Assembly: GCA_030789695.1 (NCBI GenBank)
Contig: CM061134.1
Span: forward strand, 60,829,334-60,893,333
DNA length: 64,000 bases
Direction: 5' to 3'
Source of the DNA: Scilla litardierei
Lineage: Eukaryota > Streptophyta > Magnoliopsida > Asparagales > Asparagaceae
Shown: in pieces, positions 54,580-64,000 of the stretch
Layout of the letters: each line of letters begins with the position of its first letter
How positions within the stretch are numbered: the first letter of the stretch is position 1
Position numbers and translations under genes: made by a program
The notes under the pieces: generated by a model
The model's database searches: none
Told to the model about the DNA's origin: nothing
What the model saw: the letters and a program-made list of their open reading frames with translations, nothing else

Positions 54580-55260
54580 AGGAAGACGAAGTGGATGTGG
54601 TTCGACTTGGTTTTGCATCGGACCGTATGGACGAAAGGTCAACTCAATTGTGCCCATTAACTATTCGACCTTCGTTCTCTGTCTTAACAAGTTTTTCTTC
54701 TGTAGGCATGGTCGGTCTGGAGTACCAGGTGGACCCCGCACTGAGGGAAGGGGTCGATGTTTCTATCAGAGAAGCTGAGGAGAGCATGTTATCTCCTTGA
54801 CTGCCTTCTGCGGCAGAAGGCACGGCTCGATCGTCTGAGGAGCTACACAATGTCGCGGATGGGGCTATTCAGCTGGCTCGTCTCAGGCGGAAGAAGAATG
54901 AGAAGCCACCCACCGAATTTTAGGTGGTTGCTGTTGAGGGAAATAAGAAAAGGCGACGACTTCTCCTTAGTGACTCGGAGCCATCTGGGTCGACTGAAGC
55001 CGTGAAGCGGCCTGGGCCTTTGGACGTGAGTCAATTGCTTGGCGAGACCCACATTCCCGAGCAGGAGCAGGGAAATCTTCTAGAGGGAGATTCAGGTGAG
55101 ACACTGGCCCCTCCGGAGCCCCTTTTTCATGAGGACTCCTGGCCTTGGGGGCCTGTTCCTTCCAGTGTATCTGTCTGAGGACATTCCCGATGAATTCAGA
55201 CCAATTTTGCTAGAGAGTCAATCGCCTCAGGCTCCATTTGATTGTCCTACGGAGGAACTT
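54580..55260 (+). pseudogene. Antisense ORF of Tat-2, second part
   Basis: Continues the ORF interrupted at 42107 by Sire-2 after the AGGAA duplication. Reading shifts frame: MDERSTQLCPLTIRPSFS, then GLEYQVDPALREGVD, later GNKKRRRLLLSDSEPSGS, a basic segment like those near the C-terminus of such ORFs. A pyrimidine tract ending TTCTTCTGTAG at about 54706 looks like a 3' splice site. Ends where a gypsy LTR starts at 55261. Confidence 0.55.
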
Positions 55261-57510
55261 GTCATGCCCCGCTCTCCCAAATACGGAGAGACGTAGCTGA
55301 CGAGGTCGCCATAGTATTCAGCTCGAGCTTCGAGCCCTCTTATCTAAATACTACTATGCGTTTTTATGTGGTTAAATTAATTAAATAAGCAGGCCACTGC
55401 AACAAGACCGGAATAATACGCAGAGAAAGGTAAAGTGCTCCAACAGAATATAAAAGCACAGTACTAAAAGGAAAACATAACAACACTGTACATTACATTA
55501 TATTATACAAAGTACAAATACATACATCAGATCTACACGATGGGGTACAAAAGAAAGAAACCCCGGCCCAAAAAGAACAAAAAGTGTCCACACACGGTAC
55601 AACACACCCACTAGTCTACCCCAGGAAAGTCCAGCTGGACAAAATCGCCCGCAGGCTCTACCTCTGAAGCTCTGTCACCGGTCTCTATCTTCGGAACCAG
55701 CACAGTCTGCTCGGGTCCCACACCTGAAACCACAAGGGGACACGTCAACGCATGACCCAGTAGGAACTCCTAACACTCTAGTAGGATCCAGTTTTGGAAC
55801 TGGTCCTTCTAACTAACCACCTATCTACAGATGTCACAACAACCAAAGAATAAATGCAGAATTTAAATGAACAATACACAAGTGCTGAAAGTAAAGGTGA
55901 CTGAGAATAGGAATAACAGATTAAGTTACTTAAAATTAGATGTTTAATGGTTATTTGGAAACCCGAGTAAACCGTAGGGCACTAAGGAGCCGGACTTCAC
56001 CCAGGGTGGGTGAAAAGTGGTACCACAACCAGCAACACGAGCACTAGAGGGGCCTCTCGTAACTCCCCCTTACGGGAGGGAGACAAATCTCGGTTTTTCA
56101 TGGGACAAATGGAGAAAACCATCAATTACCTAATGGTGCAACATGAGTATACCACCGGACTCTCTAACTCTAGTCAACTTCCCCTTACGGGAGTGACATG
56201 GCGAGGGAGAAATCCATCATATGTCTGCTCCTTAACTCCTATAATTTACCCGTGTTTCTCCCAAACCCGCATCTGGAGTTTCACCCATTTTAGAATGGAT
56301 TGAGCGCTCCAGACATTAACACTCTGTCTCACTCTCAGTTTTTAAAACAATTCATCATTACATCATTAAATTATTTAGCGGTCTCAATTACCGCTTTTAC
56401 ATTTCCATTATATAACAACATGAGTCATCATTTCAATGTACTTTCCATTTCATTGTCCATTGCCACATTTTGTTTACACACAACATGGGAAAACATCATA
56501 TAATATATTATCATGTGAATAGATATAAACATGAAACATAAAGATATAGCTATAACAAGAGCTCGCTAATTTAACAACATGCTACTAACAACATGCTACC
56601 TTAATTCATGTAGAAACATGCTAATTTATATCTTGTACCAATCATATATTGAAGCCACAAGCATGGAAATCCATAATCGAAGACAAACCAACACATTCAT
56701 GCAACCCGGTCTTTGGAAATAACAGGACAGTCCTAAACAGAGGCATAATGTTCCAAATATTTGTACTAAACATCAATTTTTCTTCTATTACGAGTTGTAG
56801 ACAGAATAGTCCGGGATTCACAATTATAATTTCATGCAGAAATATAAACTAGTTGATTTAAGGTGAATTATTTGGTGAGACCTGTCGAATCTGTTTTTCA
56901 GACAGATTCTGAAGGCTGTAACAATTACTATTTTAAGTCATTTTGCAGTTAGAATCTCGAAAACAAGCACTAGGAAAAATTTGTAGAATAGGTTGTTAAC
57001 TTTACAACAAGACCAAGAACACTAAATTCTATGGAATGTGCATGGACTGAGAACATTTTTTTCCAAACTGTGCCCAGACTAAATGAAATGCAGATATGTT
57101 GTAAAGATGGAATTTTTATTCTTAATTACTGAACTGAACAAAGGCTTGTTATATATGAACATGGGGTAAGATTTTATGAGCTATATGACTATATTTTTAT
57201 CGGATTTTATTTCGAAGCATAATTAATAGATGTTTACAGTTTTTATTCCAGAAACTAAAATCCTACCATTGTGTTGGGAGTTCTACCTTACACAAGTCCA
57301 CCTTAAGGTCTTTGGCCCTTCTTCTCCTTGAAGGACTTGAGCTTTTCCTTGAGCTTCTCTACTCCTCCAAGGCCCCCTCTCTCTTCTTCAGCTCAAAGCT
57401 CCAAATATTTACTACAAGAAGGATTTTTTATGGTGGAAAGGGGAGGTGAGTAAGGTGGTGGAAGGGTGAAGTGGTGGAGGGAAGGGAGGAGCAAGGTGGT
57501 GCAAGGAGGA
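55261..57510 (-). repeat. Partial gypsy LTR (family A), minus strand
   Basis: Starts TGTCATGCCCCGCTCTCCC, the plus-strand image of a gypsy LTR end (GGGGCATGACA), within the Tat-2 ORF. About 2.2 kb of AT-rich, non-coding sequence follows up to a second LTR-like start at 57511. The other end is not found. Confidence 0.5.
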
Positions 57511-58230
57511 TGTAACGACCCGCTTTCAGGGGGCCATTACTTATTTGATTTATTTGCAGGTCTGCAGATCACCAGTGAAAACAACATAGCCACGATGCAG
57601 AGATATACAAAAATACTTAAATAGTGTCCAATTATTACAATCCATACTGTACAAAATTTTCCAATAAAGATACATGAAAGAAAGAAAGTATATATGTGAA
57701 AATAACTCTAAAAGCTGCGGTCTCAGGGTGGACCTCTGGCTCTGCAACTCAGGAACATCTACCTCAACATGTACGTCGTCTGCGGTGCCATGAAAATGGA
57801 ACCGTAGGTAAGTCACAACAATTCTAGCAATACTAGTAAAAAGCAGTGTATAAGCATGGGAATGAACAGGCTATGGAAACTAATTACATGTGACAAGAAT
57901 AGGAACAACAGTCATATATGCAAGTGCGATAAGTAAAGTATGAGAGCAACAACGATGACATGACATATATGACATGGTAAATAAAGCAGTTAAGGTAGCA
58001 ACAATAGTAAGATAAGTTGGCATGAGGAGTAATAATATTAAGACACACAAGCAGCAAGGTAGTTGTGCTAATAGTAACTAAACTATATGACTCAAGTAGG
58101 AGAGTATGATAAGCAACCATGGGTCACCTCGTTTGCCACGAGAAGAAAATCTCGGGCGTCAACATACAACATACTTTTGAGAAATAACGAGACGAGACGA
58201 GACGAGAGAGGTGATTCCGGTCATAGCTTC
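57511..58230 (-). repeat. Partial gypsy LTR (family B), minus strand, inserted in family A
   Basis: Starts TGTAACGACCCGCTTTCAGG and has no further similarity to family A. It is cut at 58230 by the Sire-3 LTR. Contains GACGA repeats at about 58191-58206. No gene. Confidence 0.5.
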
Positions 58231-58625
58231 TGTTGAGTATTGGACTTCTCCTTACTTGGTATTAATGATGATCAAATATAAATACTTGTGACTAATTTCC
58301 TATTTGCAGTTAATCCATTGCCTAAGCATATCATGGAGATCATTAGCAATGGATGACACTCAAAGATCAATGAAAGAAAGAAAAGTGGATTGGATGATCA
58401 AAGATGGTGATTGAAGCTCCTAGAAGTCTTCAAGCTCATACGTTGGAAAGAAGAGAGAGTTCTATAAATGTAATCTTCTTTTTATCTTCTAGTATGTAGC
58501 TTAGAAGTAGAACTATGATGGAGCACACACACATCGTCATTTCAGTCGGAGGAAATCATTAGATCATTTTTCCTTTGACTCCAATTCTTATTTTCTCAAG
58601 AATGTGCATATTGTGGTCTCTACAT

Positions 58626-59383
58626 TCGACTATTACAGTCGCCTGTCTAAAAACAATCGACTGTGTTTTGCTCCACAGTCGTCTGTTATTTACATACTTA
58701 ATCAGTTGATTTTTGGGCATCTAAGCTTTAACTCTATCAGGCGACTGATGTACGTTTCACAGGCGCCTGTCTAAGAGACAGTTGACTGTGTTTTGTAAAT
58801 CAGTCGCCTGTCTATCATCTGCCCAATGATCATTCCATTTGATCTGGCTAGTCGACTGATGTTGTATTTATAGTTGCTTGTCCAAGGACCAGTCGACTGT
58901 AAATGTTTCAATAGTCGCCTGTTCATGATTCTTCTATATGACTTGCTATCTGGAATAATTCGTATTCTAGTGCCAGTCGACTGATGTTGTATTTACAGTC
59001 GACTGTCCAATGGCACAGTCATCTGTCATGCTTCAACAGTCGTCTGTCTTTAAGCTTCTATGCAGACTCAACTATTTGGAAAATGTCGAGGTTTGTGACT
59101 GTCATCTGTAGAAGGAATTACAGTCGCCTGTTGGATTTACAGTCGACTGTCTTCTCTTCATCAGTCGCATGTCCTGTATTCCCAGACTTTTCTGAGAATC
59201 TATCAGCTTACCCTTTGTGATGTTAGTTTCCTGTAGAAGGATTTACAGTCGCCTGTTGGATTTACAGTCGACTATCTTCTCTTCATCAGTCGACTGTCCA
59301 CGTGGTAAGTTACCGTTTGAATTCTCACCTACCCTCTGACACAGTGCAGCAGTTGACTGTGTTTTGTTCAACAGTCAACTGTC
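58626..59383. repeat. Symmetric box array with a different core in Sire-3 LTR
   Basis: More than 20 copies of ACAGTCGACTGT-like boxes (variants CAGTCGCCTG, CAGTCATCTG, CAGTTGACTG), spaced 20-22 bases in groups of four, groups repeating every ~115-150 bp with unique sequence between. Same layout as Sire-2 but no CGG/CCG core. Confidence 0.85.
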
Positions 59384-59468
59384 GCATGTGCAGATTCTAT
59401 CCGTTGTCTGTTTCTCAATAGATTTCAAAGGGGCTTTTGGGGATTTTGTTTGAGGGCTTTAGGGAAAC

Positions 59469-59476
59469 TATAAAGG
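59469..59476 (+). promoter_or_regulatory. TATA box of Sire-3 LTR
   Basis: TATAAAGG, about 85 bases after the last box of the array. Confidence 0.65.
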
Positions 59477-60148
59477 TAGCCTCTACTATTCCATTGAGGG
59501 GTTATCAACTTACTCATTTATTCAAGCTTTCATTCTTCCAAGATTAAAGCTCTAAAAATCCTAAAGCCCTAGAATTCCTATCTTTCATCTCTTGCTCTCC
59601 AACCTAGAACCAAAGAGAAATCTTCTAGACATTTGGTGCAGTCAAGAGAAAGGGCTTTCCTCTTTTCAAGAGAGTCATTCAACACACAATACACTCTCCT
59701 TCAAGTTCTACTTCATGGTATATGTGATTGTAAGTGTTGTATTTCATATTTCATAACTTTCGTTATTTGATTTACTCTCGGGTTGTGAGAGTGGTTTGCT
59801 TGCTCCCAAGTTGTGGGAGTCAAGGTCAATCGAGTGTATTTCGACTTCACTTGTAGGGTTGCTACAAGTGGATTTTAAAGAAACCTCAAGTTGGGGTTCT
59901 AACTTGAGTATCCAGTGGTATCCGGGTGAAAGGGACGTAGGATTATCAGAAACAAGTCGGGAATTGACTTGGGTAATTCGAACCTTTGAAACATCTCTGC
60001 GTTTGCATTGTTTCATTTTAGGGTTAATTTTCATTGCGCACTTTATTGTTGGTTAGTAATTTAATTTGGTGTAACTATCACTTTAAATTGTATAAACACT
60101 ATTCAACCACCCTTCTAGTGTTTTTCTAATAGCTAGGGACCTTACAAT

Positions 60149-60160
60149 TGGTATCAGAGC
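60149..60160 (+). other. Primer-binding site of Sire-3 (tRNA iMet)
   Basis: TGGTATCAGAGC, exact initiator-Met site, two bases after the LTR. Confidence 0.93.
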
Positions 60161-60174
60161 GCTGGTTTAAAGCT

Positions 60175-62512
60175 ATGGCATCCAACAACAACAACGTTCC
60201 TCCATCGAATTCGTACAACAATCATGATCGTAATGGTGCGTCCACAGTATTCGAAGGATAATCAACGGTGCGTCCTCCGCGTTTCAATGGTACGAATTTC
60301 GGCTATTGGAAATGTCGGATGGAGACGTTCCTTAGCATTGCTTCCCTTTGGAGAACCCTCTACAAGAAATACGTCAAGCCCACCGAAGAGGATTTCGACA
60401 AATGGACGCCCTCCGAGAAATCCGCCGAAGTCAACAACGCAAAGGTAATGAACACTCTTCATTGTGCGTTGGATTTGGATGAGTTCAACAAGATATGCAC
60501 ATGTAAGAGTGCATATCAAATTTGGAACCATCTCGTTGTTACCCATGAGGGAACGAATAAGGTAAAACTTTCTAAATTATATGTTGCTGTACAAAATTTC
60601 GATATGTTCCACATGCAGGAAAATGAGAACTTAGCAACAATGTATGGAAGATTTACCAACATCACCAATGAGTTCGAAGCTCTTGGGCAAGTCTACTCAC
60701 AACAAGATAAGGTAAGGAATATCATAATGGGAATGAACTCCAAATGTGAAAGAAGAGCTATCGCCATCGAGGAGGTCAACAACATGAAGAATTACAATGT
60801 GGTAAATCTCATCGGGGCTCTCATGTCCTACGAAGTAAGACGGGAGAACCGATTGAAGATTCAAGCTATGATGAATCCAACGGAGGTGAAGAAGAAGGCA
60901 TTAGCATTCAAAGCGAATTCTTCATCCTTCGAAAGTGAAGAATCAGAAAAAGAGATGGACTTGGAGGAAATGGTGCAAATGGCAAAGAAGTTTCAAAGCT
61001 TCTTTCGCAAAGGTAAATTTCCCTCCAAGAATAAATTTGATTCTACTAATAAATCTGCATCTCTTTATTTTAAGTGTAACAAGCCAGGGCACATCAAGAA
61101 GGATTGCCCAATGCTCCGAAACAAAGAGAAGTGGAAGGCACCAAAGTACCACAAGGCGAACAAATTCATGAAAGACAAGAAGAAAGGACCCGTCGGTACG
61201 TTTGATGACTCAAGCAAGGATTCCTCAAACGAATCCACGGATGAGAAGGGTGAATGCGCCCACATGTGCTTCATGGCACAAGAAGACCCACTCTCCGATG
61301 AGAGTGATAGCGACTTGGATGAACCCGAGGTAACTATGGATGAACTTCGGATAGCTAACGAAGAACTATTTTCTAAGTATCGATCTCTCATGCTTAGATT
61401 TACTAGTTTAAAGAAATTATCTATTAGCAAACCATTCATACCATGCATTATCAACAATGACACCATTGTTGATACACTAACTCTTGAGAAAGCAAATTTG
61501 GCTTCCCAAAATGTCACTTTGAGAAATGTGGTGAATGCCCTCAAATCTCAACTAGATCAAACATATCCTAAGGACAATAGTGATCTAGCTTCACGACACA
61601 TACAATTGGGTTTAGAGAATGATTCTCTTAAAACCCAAGTGCACGAGCTCAAAGCACGGGTGTCCACCTTGGACACCAATATTTCTTCTCTTAAGGAGAA
61701 ATATGAGCTCATGTCCTCCCGTATTATGAGATTTAATAAGCGGAAAGGACAATTGGATGATTTGCTAGCAAACCAATTTTCGGCCACACATCGTGTTGGT
61801 CTTGGTTTTGTGGAAGCGAATTCATCCGATGCTCGCACCTCCTATAGTGGTGTCACTTTAAACTTTGTGAGGCCATCCTCCAGTGCATCCACAAGTGGTG
61901 TCAAAAACACTATTGGTAGAAAACCTACCAATAAAGCCACCACTTCACAATCTCTTCCTTTTGGTAAGAAACCTATTACAGGTGGAAACCAAAAGAGAGG
62001 CCATGCTTACATGTACACCAACCTTCATCCACGTAGGAAATCTCCTACTTCATAAGTGGACACTCATGACACTTTCCATGCTACACACCCACGGACACGT
62101 GCAAATCCACACATGAGAAATACTCATGTACGTGCCCCTAAACACTCATATGCTCATATGCATCATTCTTCTATGTATGCTCATCCACCACATGTCATGC
62201 ATGCTCCATATGTTTCATACAACATGCATGTCCCTACGCATGCATACAACCCACATATGTCTAATGCATATCCACCTCCTTATTCTTATGCTAGAACTCA
62301 GGTTCCTAAGAAGCATGCACCACATAGAAATCAAACAATTGTGCATGCAACTAGGAAAGAGACTCCCAAAACATACACAATTTGGGGGTCCCAAGAACAT
62401 TAGTTTAAATGTTAGGAATGCTTATGTTGATTCCTACGTTAATGATGTAATAAATAGTGATAACTATGTTGGTAAGCGGAAGTCCATTTAGACTTGGCTT
62501 CCAAAGGGCTAA
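60175..62512 (+). pseudogene. Sire-3 gag, broken
   Basis: Homologous to the Sire-2 gag along its length. Starts MASNNNNVPPS at 60175; TAA at 60259-60261 (codon 29); then open 60262-62055 with RFNGTNFGYWKCRM, ICTCKSAYQIWN and a zinc knuckle YFKCNKPGHIKKDC in which the first Cys is Tyr. Acidic linkers and a Leu-rich coiled coil follow. TAA at 62053-62055, then the same frame carries the His-rich tail (HSYAHMHHSSMYAHPPH) to about 62390, where a frameshift leads to the terminal part ending near 62512 (TWLPKG). Not translatable as one protein. Confidence 0.87.
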
Positions 62513-62623
62513 TCCCCTTGGACCCAACAAAAATTGGGTACCATGAGCTTATGGTATACTATGTAGGTACCCAAGAGAAAGAAAGAGAGCAATAAAGGTC
62601 AAATTAGCTCTAAAAGGAAAGGA

Positions 62624-64000
62624 TGGATACTCGACAGTGGTTGCTCCAAACACATGACAAGAGATCCCTCATTGCTCTCTGAAGTGATTAGCATCGAGGA
62701 TGGTGCAACGGTCACTTTTGGAGGTAATCAGAAGGGAACCATCATAGGAGTAGGTAAAATCGGTAATCCTTCCAAACCACTTATTACTAATGTTTATTTA
62801 GTTAGTGGCGTATGTTATAACCTTATATCCATTAATCAACTTTGTGACAAAGGTTACAAGGTTAACTTTGGAGAGGGTATGTGTGAAATTATTGATTTTG
62901 ATTCACATGTCTTATTTACCGGTATTAGGCGTAAGAATATTTATTACTTGAGCTTGCCTAAAACCGTAGAATATTTCTTAGTTGCTAATACAAATGAACA
63001 ACTATTATGGCATCGTCGTTTTGGTCATGTTCATTTTAAGCACTTATATAAGTTAGCTAAGTATGATCTAGTAAAAGGTTTTCCAAAAATTGATTTTAGT
63101 AAGAAAAACTTTTGTGATTCATGTCAAAGAGGTAAACTTAGTAAATCATCTTTTAAACTTAAAGAAGGCATAACTTCTAAGAGGCCCCTAGAATTACTTC
63201 ATCTAGATTTGTTTGGGCCAACTAAAACCGCTTCTTTAGGTAATGCTCATTATGGATTAGTTGTCGTTGACGACTTCTCTAGATTTATTTGGATCTCATT
63301 TTAACTAATAAAAATGAAGCCTTTGAAGAGTTTACCATATTTGCAAAAAAGATTCAAAATTTCTTAGGATCCACCATTATCACTATTCGTAGTGATCATG
63401 GAGGAGAATTTGAGAATGAGTCTTTTACAAAGTTTTGTGATGACACTGGGATAACTCACAAATTTTATTTTCCTCGCGCACTACCACAAAATGGTGTTGT
63501 AGAGAGAAAGAATATGACCTTAATTGAGTGTGCCAGTACCATGCTCCATGATAGTCATCTTGGACTACAATTTTAGGCAGAGGCAGTGCACATGACATGT
63601 TATATTCTCAATAGGATCCTAGTGAGACCCTGAACAAACAAAATGTGTTTTGAGTTATTTTATGACAAGAAACCACAGGTTAAATATTTTCGTGTTTTTG
63701 GTTCAACATGTTTTATCAAGAACACCTTTGGTAACTTAGATAAATTTGAGCCAAGACCGATGAAGGAATTTTTGTTGGATATGCCACACGTAGCAAAGCC
63801 TACCGGATATACAACAAAACCTCTTCAACGATTGAGGAATCACTACACGTATCATTTTAGGAAGATTTTGGTTTTCCTAATGTGGTTGATGATAGTGTAG
63901 ATGTTTTGTGTGATTCTCTTAGTAATGTTAAAATCAATGATTCTATTATTGAGACTAACAATACTAATGAAGTTGTTGAAGATGTTCCAAGTGATGCAGG
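62624..64000 (+). pseudogene. Sire-3 pol, protease and integrase part, broken and cut by window end
   Basis: Protease [11 protein letters not shown] at 62624 with intact Trp and Asp. Zinc region [10 protein letters not shown] ... CDSCQRGK at about 63007-63130; integrase Asp in HLDLFGPTK (about 63200), Asp in [12 protein letters not shown] (about 63390), Glu in QNGVVERKN (about 63490). Lesions: TAA at 63302 with a frameshift after WISF, TAG at 63574 and TGA near 63632 in the following frame, another frame change near 63755. RT lies outside the window. Confidence 0.87.

Larger units (their letters stand above)
58231..60146 (+). repeat. Sire-3 5' LTR
   Basis: Starts TGTTGAGTATTGGACT, close to the Sire-2 start, and ends GGACCTTACA. 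1916 bp. C-rich CCACCCTTCTAG near the end as in Sire-2. Partner LTR not in window, so limits rest on the primer site and on similarity to Sire-2. Confidence 0.82.
58231..64000 (+). mobile_element. Sire-3: second Sirevirus-type copia element, 5' part only
   Basis: LTR, primer site, gag and part of pol collinear with Sire-2 but clearly diverged in sequence. Several stops and frameshifts in gag and pol. Left target copy would be GCTTC (58226-58230). The 3' half is beyond the window. Confidence 0.88.

Overview
This is plant nuclear DNA, almost entirely nested LTR retrotransposons with one recognisable host gene. Evidence for a plant: plant-type Ty1/copia and Ty3/gypsy lineages (a Sirevirus pair, a chromovirus, Tat-type remnants with antisense ORFs), initiator-Met primer sites, and a single-exon, GC-rich ARM-repeat gene preceded by a pyrimidine-rich leader. 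GC-rich coding sequence fits a monocot, but I cannot name the species. || Layout. 1-16966: a copia element (Copia-A, 5' LTR cut by the window start) holding a degraded gag and no pol. A minus-strand chromovirus (Gypsy-1, about 4341-13493) sits inside it and is rearranged. 16967-19784: remnant of a Tat-like gypsy, an antisense ORF plus a plus-strand LTR. 19785-21480: AT-rich repeats and a non-autonomous hAT-like element. 21481-23317: the host ARM-repeat gene. 23318-40198: a short-LTR copia (Copia-B, TSD TAATG) split inside reverse transcriptase by Gypsy-2 (28040-38354, TSD ATAGA), which has 3.7-3.8 kb LTRs and no coding region. 40441-55260: a second Tat-like LTR plus antisense-type ORF, in opposite orientation, split by a young complete Sirevirus (Sire-2, 42108-54579, TSD AGGAA) with gag, pol and a third ORF. 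55261-58230: two stacked partial gypsy LTRs. 58231-64000: the 5' part of a second, diverged Sirevirus (Sire-3), running off the window. || How parts relate. Insertion order can be read from nesting and rough LTR divergence counted by eye: Copia-B LTRs differ by a few percent, Gypsy-2 inside it by about 1.5-2 percent, Sire-2 by about 1 percent. || The most striking pattern is regulatory. Tandem units of about 115 bp, each carrying four short symmetric boxes (TAGTCGGTC / GACCGACTA), sit just upstream of the TATA box in the Sire-2 LTRs and again ahead of the Sire-2 third ORF. That matches what I recall being described for Sireviruses. The same boxes, in the same unit and the same position, also occur in the LTRs of the unrelated chromovirus Gypsy-1. 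The diverged Sirevirus Sire-3 keeps the four-box layout and the place upstream of TATA, but uses a different core (CAGTCGACTG). No rRNA, tRNA, CRISPR or bacterial features were seen.
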